From Gymnopus androsaceus JB14 (taxonomy: Eukaryota; Basidiomycota; Agaricomycetes; Agaricales; Omphalotaceae): DNA of 64,000 nucleotides. The stretch covers positions 1 through 64,000 of the forward strand of contig ML769558.1 of NCBI GenBank assembly GCA_009733575.1, read 5' to 3'. The notes under the pieces were generated by a model that was not told the origin of the DNA, did no database searches, and saw only the letters and a program-made list of their open reading frames with translations. Position numbers and translations under genes: made by a program. Shown in pieces: positions 12,844 to 24,248 of the stretch (position 1 is its first letter; every line of letters begins with the position of its first letter).

Positions 12844-12908
12844 AAGAGTCTAATGCAGGGTGAGGGAATGGGACAGAGTGAGCAGAACATTGGCAGAGGC
12901 AAGGGTAA

Positions 12909-13077
12909 CATCAGCAGAACCTGGGTGATCCCACAGCAAGGTCCCCCTCTGTACAGAACTGGACAGCTCTGTGGCTTCTGTGGATTGTATTAGGGCTTCT
13001 GTACAGTGCTGTACAGTATCCCACAGCAACCCACAGCAATCCACAGCAATCCACAGTTCACCCAGGTTCTGCTGATG
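12909..13077. mobile_element. CATCAGC-family MITE, copy 2 (complete)
   Basis: This 169-bp element begins catcagcagaacctgggtga and ends with its complement. The interior holds repeated ccacagcaa words. As in copy 1 the flanks are AA on both sides. It lies 65 bp from copy 1. Confidence 0.75.
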
Positions 13078-15688
13078 AAGGATGAAATCCTTACCTTATT
13101 CTTGCTTCTAGATGAGAGTTTGTCAAACTGAAAAAGTATGGTTTCAAGGCTAGCAGATAGAGTAAGGTGATAGGATTAAAGAAGCCAAGGAGGGAGTCAT
13201 GATTATGGCAGAAGGCACACAGCTGGAGATCAAAGGTGGGGGTATGGAGACTGGGTACAAGAATTTCCTAAAAAGGTACATGGAGCAGTGGCACTCAGAT
13301 TGGACCAGGAACACAGGCAAGACAAGAAGTCAAGAGTAAAAGATTTAAAAATGGACAAGGACAGGACAATGAGCTAATGAGACCAGGGCCTTTTTCACTT
13401 AGGTTGGGCAGGCTACAATGCATTGGACTAGGGACCATTGCAGGTACCTTGGGAAGTAACACATGTAACTGAATATTAATGTTTAGTCAATCATTCAATG
13501 TGTGAACTGTGAAACCAAGAGAGGGGAATATTGCACTCAGCAACATCATGGAAGTTGATGGGAAAGTCTAGGGATTTGATGGACAGGTGCTTAAATTGAA
13601 AGTGGTCATGACAGTGGTACAGATTTGAGGATGGAGTGCTAAAAGTGCAGGGATGAAGTAAGGGTCCATGGGTTATCCCGCTCCAGTTCTGGATTGCAAT
13701 CAGTGGCTTGTTGTTACCCATAGAATGGAGTGCAATATTTTGAATTACTATTATGCATTCCAGCAATATGAGTTTGACTGTGAATTTGATGACTATGGAA
13801 ATACACAATGTCCCACCATCCGTGGTATGCCTCACAAATATTGCGGAGCACCTGGAGGCGAACCTATGCCTGTCAGACATCTTAGAGTAAGCTTTCATAA
13901 CAGTATGTCTTGTTAATCAAGTATCTAAACAAGATCTAGCATCTGTATTCAGATGCTCAATACTGGCATGTGCCACTGGGCAGGCAGTAATGATACTGTG
14001 GAAGCTGTTGTAAATTAATCTTTTGCATCCTCTCTGTGCATTTTCTCACAACCATCCACTTTGTTTGTATAGGTATACTTGTGGCTTGGCTGGATGCGAT
14101 TGGCATTTCTCCACTGTTGTTCTGTTCACAAATTTGAATTTGTCATTGAATGCCCCAGCCTTGTATGCATTTTTTTCATTATGTACTCTATCTATCTATG
14201 TCCATTAATGTACTCGTGGTTGACCTGCCTGACATTGGTGGGAAGTCCACCTCCAAGGTTCACATTGATAATGTCACTGTGTTTGATCAAAGGATGCCTG
14301 ATAATATTTCTGGTAGGTTTCGTAGACAGGATATACTTTGCTTGTTGACACAACACTGAACCATGAAGAACTGAACGTACACACACTTTAGTAATGGTAC
14401 GCACAAGTGTTTAGCTAAAACAGATGTTAGCTTTAATATCTTGCTATAGATATTTGCAGGATTTGAAGTAATGAGGGCTGAAAGGCTGATCAGACCTTGA
14501 AAAGCTAAATTATGGTATTGATAGATCCTACTCTTTGCTCCATGGGGACTTGCGGTTGATTTTCCAGTCAGCCTCCACGTCACACTTGTAAATATTGTCT
14601 TGGGATGAGAGCTCAACTATGTTGTTCTTGATAGAGAATATTTTGAGCACTTTCTTGGAAATTGTAGTAAGAAAGAAAGAAGTGAATGAGTGGCTATTTT
14701 AGCGCCCTCTATCTTTTGACTTCCAGTTGTCTAATAACCCCATAACATGAACCTATGATTGCAGGACGTGCCAAACTTGAGATTCTCAATCTCAATCGCA
14801 GCACCTGGATGGTTTGATCTGTTTAGTGCCCATCCTTTCCATGTTCTTCTTCCATGAACATGTTTCTCATATCTGTTCTTCTCTTTCACCTGCCAAATAT
14901 GCTATTAGGCCTACTTTGGTTTCTTTGTTTGCATTCAGGAAACTAGCAACAACATTACGGTTTGTATACCTGGGTAACCTGCTCGTTTGGAGATAGAGGC
15001 CATTAAGGAAAAGGCAAATGGGTTTGGTCGCTCTATTGATATTGGCAAACCTCTTTTGTCGAGTCCTGTCTTTTTTGCCTATATAATAGCTGCTGTTTGC
15101 AGTGAATGGCAGAGCAGGTTGCCCAATTGGCTTTGTCAATGTTGAATTCTCAGATGCTCAGAACTTTTACAGGCAGCAGTCCGGGCCTGCCTTGTCCTTT
15201 TACAGCAAGTTGAGCTAGTAGAAGTGCCTTAAAGACACAGAATGGAAAGGAAGAGCAAGACCTTCAAAGAGCTCTCTAACCCTTCTTCTACTATATACTG
15301 TACACTGGGAGCCTATTTTTTCAAGCAAACATGCAAGAGATACGGGGCCTCTTTTCTCTCTTTGATACAGTCATAGGTGTGTTTCTCTGGCTTATCATTC
15401 ATTCCTTACCATGACCTCACTATAGGTGGGGACCTTGCAGACTGCAAGTTCCTGATAGCAAAACGCCAATCCCAGAATCAAAGATTATTTTGCATTGAAT
15501 ATGCTAGGTTTGATGTCAATGCTACAGCAACTGAAAGGGCCTTCCTGAGACAGTCTTCAATCAAGTAGCCATTCTGTTCTAATCATATTCAATAGTAAAA
15601 TTGAACACAGAATATCACCTAAGCTTGGCCTGTTCAAGCAAGTTCCCTGCCCAGGCCTACCCCACCAGCCTCACCATCTGAATCTTCC
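13078..15688. other. No confident gene; scattered coding-like fragments
   Basis: Short plus-strand pieces look protein-like, for example DIGGKSTSKVHIDNVTVFD near 14240, GRAKLEILNLNRSTWM near 14765 and PIGFVNVEFSDAQNFYRQQ near 15125, but I could not join them with convincing splice sites. They may be remnants of a decayed gene. The last ~150 bp resembles the DNA upstream of the second secreted-protein gene (19040-19195) and belongs to that duplication. Confidence 0.3.
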
Positions 15689-16414
15689 ATGTCTTTCGCA
15701 AAGATTTTTCTGCTATATCCAGTATTATTTTGGGCAACTGGAGGTAAACTAGGAATGGGACCATAATATTCAATATGAACTTATTCTATCTTTCTAGTTG
15801 GTGCTGTTGCTGCACCCACTTTGACTGTGACCATTTATGGTGCAGCTCCCACACAGGGTGCAACACCCAGTGTTACAGGAGAGATCAATGTTAGTGTTCT
15901 AGGAGTCAGCACAGGCTCTGATAGTACAGAAACAATGTATTCCATCAGAGAATACATCAGTATTCCAACAATTACCTCTGTTGCTACCCTCACAAAAGGG
16001 GTGGGTCAAACAGAGACTACTACTCTCTTCTGTCCTGCTTATGGTTTTACATTGAATTGTGAGATAAACAGTCTCGATAATGCATAGTCTAACACCCCAT
16101 CTCCAGATACCTTGGTTGAATCTTCAGGAGGCTTTTGGATGACCTTCTCATCTTCCAATGTTAGAAATGGATTCTATAGGACCTGCATGTTTGATGCCAA
16201 CGGAGGCTCAAGCATATCATGCAAGGATATTGACTCTTTTGCAATATCTTCTGGGTTGCTTCAAACCGCTACCCACAGCTTTGAAGTGTTCAAAATGCCG
16301 CTGGTGATTCTGCCAACCAGTTCCTCAAACACTGTGATATTGACCTTGAAAGGCTCTTACTGGAAGATGGGTTTCTATACTTCAATGTTCTGTGTGGTTG
16401 TTTTGCTGGTTTGA
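15689..16414 (+). CDS. Small secreted / membrane-anchored protein, copy A
   Basis: The 207-aa model has three exons: 15689-15743, 15798-16058 and 16107-16414. Intron 2 (48 nt, GTGAGA donor, CTAAC branch point) removes an in-frame TAG. The N-terminus MSFAKIFLLYPVLFWATG reads as a signal peptide. The middle is Thr/Ser-rich and the last residues (MGFYTSMFCVVVLLV) are hydrophobic, as in a GPI-anchor signal or tail anchor. No known domain is recognised, so the cell-surface role is inferred only from topology. Copy B at 19196 has the same exon structure; intron lengths (54 and 48 nt) are identical in the two copies. Confidence 0.8.
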
Positions 16415-16713
16415 TGATGATGAGACTATTCGACATGCTTATAATGGGAACATGCAATTACAACACAATTTTCTGTTATTCCTGCAGTTACTACTTCTGT
16501 GGGCGAAATAATGATGAGGACAGTGCATTTTCCTGGGCCATTCTCCTCTTCTTTGAAGAGCAGTTGATTTGAAGAATCAATGAAAGACACTTGGACTGCA
16601 CAAGAGTTCCATGAAACTAGCTTTTTTTAAAGGTGCACTTTGCTGAAAATATTGTGGTTCTTTGGCAGAGTTCCTCAACCTTGAATTTATGTTCAACTTT
16701 CCGCAAGCCAACA

Positions 16714-18907
16714 CACTCCGGTGGATCTGATAAATCAAGGCTGAAATTAGTTTAGAAAAACATCACGTAAACAATAATATATTTTGCCACAGATTTCCAC
16801 CAAAAATGAGCAAAGATTTCTCTTGAAAAATAAATAGAAAAATATAATCTTTTTCATATATAATCCTGGCTGCAAAACCCTGTGAAATCTAATCAATATT
16901 CCAATGGGAAAAAAGAGTCAATTTTGCTTGGCAAATTGCCATGATTTCCTCTGTAAAAGGATTCGAGATAAAAGAAGTTTAGCACTGGTAAATCATGTTC
17001 TATTGCACACATGAAAGGTCTTGTAATGTCTGGTCTTTCCCAATCAAAATCTTTTAACTATTTTGCCATCAACCATGCGTTATCCAGTGACTGCCTGTTA
17101 CTACCCAGGTTGCTGCCAGTCTCCTGGGCTTAACCACTCAAAATGCTGAATAAGCAATGGGCATCCAGCACACAGAGTACTATTGTGCCTGCCAGCTTTA
17201 TAATGCCTCCAGAGTTTATAAAAGCAATCTCCAGGCAGGCATTGAGCACACAGAAAAATAATACATTCCTAAAGACTGCTTCTGTCATGTGTGGCAAAAT
17301 TTCTCTGAGACCTTCCGGGGCAAAATTTGAGAGTTAAGAGGTCAAGGAGAAGGAACGTGACTTTTTGTGACATCCCGATGCATCAATTTCAGTGGCCGAC
17401 CATGACATTTGATGTGATTTTTAAAAAATAAACACTAGTGATTCAAGGGTCCTCAACAGCGGCATCAATATTGCACTCAGATATAAGGTACATTGGCCAT
17501 TCTAAGTAAGTAGTCAGCTTAAATACATCTTATGCTATCTATATCTAAAATCCGAAGTCAATTGAATGACATTGAAGGTGTTTCTGAGGCGGTTTATAAA
17601 ATTTTTACATAATAATCACCTGTACTGTATATTCCATATGGTTTCCATGGGATTGGGATCTACAGCAAGCTGTGAGCTTGTCCTGTTTCATCATGGATAC
17701 CCTGGAGTGCCCTTGCTAGTGCCTCATTGGGTAATTACCTGGATCACCCACTCCTAGTGATGTGCCGGCTGGGGCTCAGAGCCCTTGTGCCCTCTGAGCC
17801 GGGCCTGATTGAGCCGGAACTGGCCCCAGCCATCTCTAGGGCTCAGGAGGGCTCAAGGCCCGGCTCAGATTTTTGAAAGCCCTGAGCCGGGGTTATGAGC
17901 CGGGGCTCAGAGCACTTTATTTTACCAACAGAATGCATGGAATTTTACTTAAAATTTACTACATTTTGTGAAACACAGAATTTTACACCATTTTATAACA
18001 CTATTCTAAGGAAGGAGAAGCTTTATCCTGTTGTCAAATGTCATGTAAGTGGTTGTAAATGGACATAAATCTTACTATATTGCATTCTCTGGCTGCATTT
18101 GAGGTTGTACTGATGTTCACAATGGACTTCATCCTTGGTTGTATGATTTACACTAAATTAATATTGAATGTGATTTCATATATGTACCTTGAGCCGGGGC
18201 CTGAGCCTGAGCCGGGCCCTAGCCGAGCCCCAGCCGCCATGTAGGGCCCGGCTCAACATTTTGATCAGCCGTGGCCGGGGCTTTTGAGCCGGCCCCAGCC
18301 GGCACATCACTACCCACTCCAGTCACTCCCTTTCAGCTCATAATTCCCTCAGCCATTTTCCTCTTACTCATCCCGGTTCTCATTGGAAGTGTGGCTTGTT
18401 GAGTAGCAGAAGAAGAAAGAACACCCATTGGCTTAGTAAGCGCTGGGTGCCCGTCGCTTATTCAGCATTTTGAGTGGCTAAGCCCGACTGGGCAGTCCCA
18501 ACTGGGCAGTCCCTAGGCAGTAACAGGCAATAAATGGGTACCACGTGTTTGATGGCGGAATAGTTAAAATATTTCAATCAGGAAAGACCAGACATTACAA
18601 GACCTTTCACATGTGCAATAGGACATGATTTACCAGTGCTAAACTTCTTTTATCTCAAATCCTTTTACGGAGGAAATCGTGGCAATTTGCCAAGCAAAAT
18701 TGACTTTTTTTTCCCATTGGAATATTGATTAGATTTCACAGAATTTTGAGGCCGGGATTATATATGAAAAAGATTATACTTTTCTATTTATTTTTCGAGA
18801 GAAATCTTTGCTCATTTTCAGTGGAAATCTGTGGTGAAATATATTATTATTTACCTGATGTTTTTCTAAACTAATTTCAGCCTTGATTTATCAGATCCGC
18901 CGGAGTG
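16714..18907. mobile_element. Non-autonomous element with ~450-bp terminal inverted repeats
   Basis: The ends are CACTCCGG..., flanked by ACA on both sides (16711-16713 and 18908-18910). Inverted repeats run from 16714 to about 17165 and from about 18440 to 18907 with scattered differences. The CACTCC end plus a 3-bp duplication points to the CACTA (CMC) superfamily; this is an inference. No transposase is encoded. A hAT MITE is inserted in the loop. The element sits between the two copies of the secreted-protein gene. Confidence 0.82.
17755..18312. mobile_element. hAT-type MITE with perfect 8-bp TSD
   Basis: Both ends read tagtgatgtgccggctgggg and the element is flanked by cccactcc at 17747-17754 and 18313-18320. 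The subterminal ~130 bp on each side is rich in gagccggggctcag words, while the centre is AT-rich. It has no coding capacity. The terminus matches the solo end at 5834-5841. Confidence 0.92.
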
Positions 18908-19195
18908 ACAACTCCTGGAACTTGCGCACATGTAGACTCTTTCCAAACTGAATAGTGAGTATGCCGGTTGATTAGGCACAATCTTTGTACTTCAGATTGG
19001 ATTCTGATCCATAATAGATCCTCTATTGCCAGTGCGTCGGTCAACGGTTTTCAACCAAGTAGCCGTTCCGTTTTAACCCAGTCTTATCATGTTGAATGAC
19101 AAAGATGAACGCTGGAGATAATATAAAGCCTGGCATGTTTAAGCAAATTCCCCACCCTCTCTTTACTCCCACGAGCCTCATCATCTAAATCTTCC

Positions 19196-19939
19196 ATGTC
19201 TTTTGCAAAGATTTTTCTGCTATCTCCAGTATTGTTCCGGACTGCTGGAGGTAAACTAGGAATGGGAATATAATAATCAATATGAACTGATTATATCTTT
19301 CCAGTTGGTGCTGTTCCTGCGCCCGCTTTGAGTGTGACCTTCTACGATGCATTTCCCACAGAATTCGCCCCCACTCTTACTATTAGTGCAACGCCTGTCA
19401 GCGGCTTTACAGCAGAGAACAATATTAGTATTCTAGGAGTAAGCACGGGCTCTAAAGATACAGAAATAACGTATTCCATCAGAATCTATATCAGTATCCC
19501 AGTAGAAACCGTGACTGCGCTCACAGATGGGGCTACATCCCCCCTTCCTGCTGAGGTTATCAGAGAAAATTGTGAGATGAACAGTCTCGATAGTGCATAG
19601 CCTAACAACCCATCTCTAGATACCTTGGTTGAATCTTCAGGTGGCTTTTGGGCTTCCTTCTCATCATTCGCTTCTGGTACCAGAAACGGATTCCATGAGA
19701 CCTGCATGTTTGATGCCAATGGAGGCGCCAGCGCATTCTGCATGGAGATCATTTACTCGGCCACATCTTCTGGGTCACTTCAAACCGTTACCGAAAGCTT
19801 TGAAGCATCCAAAACGCTGCTAGTGGTCCTGCCAGTACCAACCAGCTCCTCGAACACTGCGATATCGACCTCGCAAGGCCCTTATTGGAAGATGGGTCTC
19901 TACGTTTCAATGTTCTGTGTGGTTGTTTTGGTCGTTTGA
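19196..19939 (+). CDS. Small secreted / membrane-anchored protein, copy B
   Basis: This is a paralogue of the gene at 15689, with exons 19196-19250, 19305-19571 and 19620-19939 (213 aa). The signal peptide, the motif ISILGVSTGSKDTEITYSI, the conserved TLVESSGGFW at the start of exon 3, the CMFDANGG motif and the hydrophobic C-terminus (MGLYVSMFCVVVLVV) are all shared. Intron 2 again hides an in-frame TAG and carries CTAAC. Both copies are open, so both may be expressed. The function is unknown. Confidence 0.8.
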
Positions 19940-20668
19940 TGACGGATTTGACATGCTTATAACGTTACAATTGTGTAGTTGTCTGTTTATAAGAGACTAC
20001 ATCTTCTGCGGCAATGATGTTGTGGGTTAAGATTCTCGTACAAAAGAATAAGCAGCTCCCCATCATCAAACCTCTGACCGGTCCCATCCGACACCTATCG
20101 TTGAAGAAGGTAGACAACTCCGTATGCGACGTGAAGGGTCCATGCAGTCCAGTCCAAGTCCAGTCTGTATAGTAACTTGAATGCGATATAGTATCGAAAA
20201 AAATCATCCAAAAAAGGTACAGTACTAGAAACGTTGTGTATTATGGTTATGGCTAGTCAAAGAGGTTAATTGTTGAGCTGCTTGTTATCCAATGCGACGA
20301 TTTTGAGCAGTTTAGCGTGCGCCTTCCCGATTTGGGAGGTTCATCATTTTTGGCCGCCAGTGTAGGTCCTTTTCCGGAATGCATTTTGCGCTCATGCAAA
20401 ATGCATTTCTTCCATTATGCCATGGAGCTCTTCGCGTTATCCCGCCTGCCCTCACTGCATCAGAACAATGCTTCCTTATCTAGGCACTTCTTCCAAAAAT
20501 GGAGCATCCACTCTCTCCTTTCCGTAATGTCATCCAACTTCGGAAACACTCTCAATCTTCAAGTTAGCACTTCGAGGGCGGATAACTGAGCACTTCTCAA
20601 GCAAGCTGCAAGCAATTTAGGCGGTATCGAAAGACCATACAGTATGACCTTCATTCCATCCTCCAGTA
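19940..20668. other. Intergenic DNA, no gene seen
   Basis: Short frames exist on both strands but none shows a domain, a signal peptide or a spliced continuation. Confidence 0.4.
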
Positions 20669-20812
20669 CATCAGCAAAACCTGGGTGAGCTGGACAGAGC
20701 TGGACAGCTCTGTGCAGCGCTCATAGCACCCATAGCACCCATAGCAAGGTCCCCATCTGTCCAGAGCTATGGATTGCTATGGACTGCTATGGATTGCTAT
20801 GGATTGTATATT
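20669..20812. repeat. CATCAGC-family MITE, truncated copy 3
   Basis: It begins catcagcaaaacctgggtga like copies 1 and 2, followed by repeated catagcaccc and ctatggattg words of the same kind as the interior of copy 2. The opposite terminus is missing. Confidence 0.5.
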
Positions 20813-21440
20813 TTACGGCATGTTGTCTGTCAGCCGTTCAATTCAAAACTGAATATATTCTTGTTTCGAAATCACTTCCCTCACTTGGCGGCGGCGACAC
20901 TTGCTGAACCAAAATAATCATAATCTTATAATGTTATATTGGCATGTTCATGGTAGTACAAATAGTACAATAGTGTGGCAAAACTAGCATAACTAAAATA
21001 CTAATTCTTACATATATTACAGTAAGCGGTAGCCCTCACCAAAATATTGGAGACATCAAATGAACCGAGAATGTCCAAAAACCAAAGTTGCAACTCAGTG
21101 TTGACTTGGAAAAAAATTGGGGAAGTTGCGAGAACGCATCCTGGATGTGTTGACTCTTATATATGGTTGGCGGGAGAGAATGACAGCTGTCAAATGCTTG
21201 ACAGTTGGTTTGAACACTCAGAAATCCCACAGGAACTCACAGTACTGTACTCTTCCGACCAAGTGTTCAGTCACACATCACATCACCCCAAAATGAACAG
21301 TTCACAGAAGGGTGTCACTGGTCACTTGGGGTTGTGAACACTGTGACAACCAAAACAAAACAAAAATCTTGAAAAAATACTCTAAAAAACTCAAATTTTC
21401 CTCAGTCTACATATAAACAAGCCAGAAATTGTTTCAAATA
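20813..21440. other. Intergenic DNA, no gene seen
   Basis: No supported feature. Small frames are present without recognisable content. Confidence 0.35.
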
Positions 21441-21445
21441 AGGTA

Positions 21446-21624
21446 TGTTGGATAAGCACTTAGCCGTTGGTTGTCCGCTCCACACATCATATTACCCCTA
21501 TCCGTTCCTGTATATAAAGTATGTAGGTACAATTTGCTAATCAATTGTTCTTTCCCCCGTCCATCGATGCTCGATTCCCTCCTCTGTTGAGGTTGTACCA
21601 ACTGAGCCCGCTCGTTTCTCAACA
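21446..21624 (+). repeat. Left LTR (179 bp)
   Basis: Starts tgttggataagcacttagcc and ends ctcgtttctcaaca. It matches the right LTR at both ends; the middle differs where the right LTR carries captured DNA. Confidence 0.9.
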
Positions 21625-21739
21625 GATTATGAGACTGGATGCTCACTGATCCTGTTTGCCCTCATCACCATTGTTGCTGCTCGCTTGTCACCCCCATTGC
21701 CGTACTTGTCGTGATCATTTCCATTGACACTCGTTGTAC

Positions 21740-21915
21740 CCGTTCGTCACTGCGTTTCTACGCCCGTTGTTTGTCTGCACGTTGTGTGCCCATTACTGCG
21801 TTTCTATGCCCGTTATTTGTCTGCACTTGGTGTGCCTGTTGTCGCGTTTCTACGCCCATTGTTTGTCTGCACTCGTTGTGCTTGTTGCTGCATTTCTATG
21901 CCCATTGTTTATCAC
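21740..21915 (+). repeat. Degenerate tandem repeat inside the TRIM
   Basis: About three copies of a ~57-bp unit containing cgtttctacgcccattgttt and gtctgcactcgttgtg variants. The open frames across it are repeat translations. Confidence 0.7.
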
Positions 21916-22122
21916 GGCACTCATTGTCCCCATTACTGGTTCCAGTGGGAGCTCTGGATGTTGTTTACCCTGTTGCTGGCTCCAGTGGGAGCCCCGCAAT
22001 GCTTTATCATTTCATTGCGCGTATGTGCCCCGACTTCACCTGATCCATTCGAAACCCTCCATCCTGTGAACTCAGCTCCCAATATGTCTATTCCCTGTGC
22101 TACGCAACCGTACAAGTGGGAG

Positions 22123-22427
22123 TGTTGGATAAGCACTTAGCCGTTGGTTGTCCGGCCGCTCCGCACAGGGAATAGACATATTGGGAGCTGAGTTCACAGG
22201 ATGGAGGGTTTCGAATGGATCAGGTGAAGTCGGGGCACATACGCGCAATGAAATGATAAAGCATCGCGGGGCTCCCACTGGAGCCAGCAACAGGATAAAC
22301 AACATCCAGAGCTCCATAAAGTATGTAGGTACAATTTGCTAATCAATCGTTCTTTCCCCCCGTCCATCGATGCTCGATTCCCTCCTCTGTCGAGGTTGTA
22401 CCGACTGAGCCCGCTCGTTTCTCAACA
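22123..22427 (+). repeat. Right LTR (305 bp) with inverted internal capture
   Basis: The first ~32 bp and the last ~110 bp match the left LTR. The part at 22163-22315 is a near-exact reverse complement of internal DNA at 21948-22100, both 153 bp, and replaces ~45 bp of LTR sequence. Confidence 0.9.
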
Positions 22428-22544
22428 AGGTAGAATGAAGATCATATTGTGAAATAAGTACACCAGAATCCACTCCCAGTGAACAGTTCACAGCTTGGTC
22501 ACAGGTCACTTTGATCTGTGAGCACTTAGAATTCTGCAGATATC

Positions 22545-22628
22545 CTACAAATGACATGTCTGTAAAATAGACACGCGGAACACATAAATTATATCCGCCG
22601 GTCGTCAGGAACCGTTACGCCTGCGTAA
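22545..22628 (+). repeat. Left terminal inverted repeat of the giant element
   Basis: It begins ctacaaatgacatgtctgta and ends gcctgcgtaa. It matches the complement of 41706-41789 at 82 of 84 positions; the differences are at positions 10 and 47. Confidence 0.95.
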
Positions 22629-22723
22629 CATACATTACATTGTGGTAATACTAAGTAGTGTATATTCCCTGCAATGTACGAATATATAGCAAATACAAAA
22701 GCAAAAGTTCCCTTCAGTGGATC

Positions 22724-23642
22724 TGGGGAGATAGTAATTATTTACTACCTCCCGAGCATTGTTTCCATCTGGGGAGGTAGTGATTATCTACTACCTCCCC
22801 TCTGTGCGCTTTTACTGGGGAGGTAGTAACTATTTACTACCTCCCTTCCTTGAGCTTCATATGCCAACTCGGGAGGTAGTAAATAATTACTACCTCCCGA
22901 GCTTCGTTTGATATCTGGGGAGGTAGTAAATAATTACTGCCTCCCAAGCTTCGTTTGATATCTGGGGAGGTAGTAAATAACTACTACCTCCCGTTCATAT
23001 TGCCAACTCGGGAGGTAGTAAATAATTACTACCTCCCGAGCTTCGTTTGATATATGGGGAAGTAGTAATTATTTACTACCTCCCGAGCTTCGTTTGATAT
23101 CTGGGGAGGTAGTAAATAATTACTACCTCCCGTTCATATTGCCAACTCGGGAGGTAGTAAATAATTACTACCTCCCGTTCATATTGCCAACTCGGGAGGT
23201 AGTAATTATTTACTACCTCCCGAGCTTCGTTTGATATCTGGGGAGGTAGTAAATAACTACTACCTCCCGTTCATATTGCCAACTCGGGAGGTAGTAAATA
23301 ATTACTACCTCCCGAGCTTCGTTTGATATCTGGGGAGGTAGTAAATAACTACTACCTCCCGTTCATATTGCCAACTCGGGAGGTAGTAAATAATTACTAC
23401 CTCCCGAGCTTCGTTTGATATCTGGGGAGGTAGTAATTATTTACTACCTCCCGTTCGTATTGCCAACGCAGGAGGTAGTATTATTTACTACCTCCCGAGC
23501 TTCGTTTGATATCTGGGGAGGTAGTAAATATTTACTACCTCCCGAGCCCCGAGCTTCGTTTTGCCGTTGAAAGTAGTAAATAATTACTACAAACCTCCGT
23601 GTGCTTTTTTTGGGGAGGTAGTAATTATTTACTACCTCCCCT
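22724..23642. repeat. Left subterminal hairpin array (~20 units)
   Basis: Each ~28-bp unit is an inverted repeat with arms gggaggtagtaa / ttactacctccc around a 4-nt core, usually ataa or ttat (the same unit in either orientation). Units are separated by two alternating spacers of ~17-20 bp, gagcttcgtttgatatctgg and gttcatattgccaact. A few units have degenerate arms at the outer and inner edges of the array. The array is probably a transposase-binding region; this is inferred from its position just inside the TIR. Confidence 0.93.
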
Positions 23643-23746
23643 ACTTATTTTGAACTTTTAATACAAGATTTACACAATAATTTAAAGGTTCCCGATATAC
23701 AATTAGCAGCGTACAATTGATTTTACTATATTAACTAAACCCGTAT

Positions 23747-24236
23747 TCACATCGAAATAGCCCTAAGAAGAACGCGTCGAACGCGTCTCAAAATCTCCTG
23801 TCGCGTTCCGTTGAACGTGAATTTTTCGCGATGGCGCTTGCCACCTGAGATAATTGGGTTAAAAAACGAAACCCAAAATGAAAACACTTACAAGTCAAAC
23901 AAGCTCGTTTTGGTCTATCGAGGCAGCGCATCTCTAATAGGATATGCGCGATCGCCTCTGTTGCCCGTTAAGTAAAAAATGAGATAGATATAAGGGAAAC
24001 TCACCGGCGCGATGAGAATTCGGACACGGTATCGGATCGTACCACACCCTAAGTGGATTGTAGCAATCCGTGTTCCACTGCCGTTTACGCTGACAAGGAT
24101 TCACCGTTGTCCCGACCTTCACCATGTAATCCGTCTCGAAAAACGGATACAGGAATCCGGGACCGTCTGCAGCAGATATCGGCCTTGCCTTGAGTACCTC
24201 CAGGCGTCGCTTAAGAAATTCGCGGCTGCGCTTCAT
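23747..24236 (-). CDS. GIY-YIG / T5orf172-like nuclease-domain protein
   Basis: Three exons (24236-24005, 23933-23892, 23844-23747) give an exact 123-aa frame. After a short basic N-terminus the domain reads GFLYPFFETDYMVKVGTTVN, then QRKRQWNTDC and HRAGE/EMRC, and ends in CLTCGKRHREKFTFNG with a Cys pair and HRE. This matches the order seen in small agaricomycete T5orf172 proteins: a GIY-YIG-like GF-Y...KVG strand, the R..QW..DC block, the acidic helix and the C-x2-C...H motif. GIY-YIG enzymes cut DNA. Whether this short version is active is unclear, since the first motif is GFLY rather than GIY. The gene lies just inside the left hairpin array and reads towards the end. Confidence 0.78.
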
Positions 24237-24248
24237 CGAAGGTCGTAA

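Larger units (their letters stand above)
21446..22427 (+). mobile_element. TRIM-like LTR retroelement, no coding capacity
   Basis: Two LTRs begin TGTTGG and end CAACA, and the element is flanked by a perfect 5-bp duplication AGGTA (21441-21445 and 22428-22432). The interior (21625-22122) is only ~500 bp and contains no gag or pol, so this is a terminal-repeat retrotransposon in miniature that must borrow enzymes. A purine-rich stretch gtgggag abuts the right LTR. The right LTR is longer than the left because it contains an inverted copy of 153 bp of the interior. Confidence 0.9.

Noticed and set aside
21639..22140. Overlapping open frames on both strands
   Set aside because: They lie in the repeat-containing interior and LTR of the TRIM and show no domain.
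22724..23642. CRISPR-like array of regularly spaced palindromic repeats
   Set aside because: The spacers are themselves repeated rather than unique, the host is clearly eukaryotic, and the units sit just inside transposon ends.
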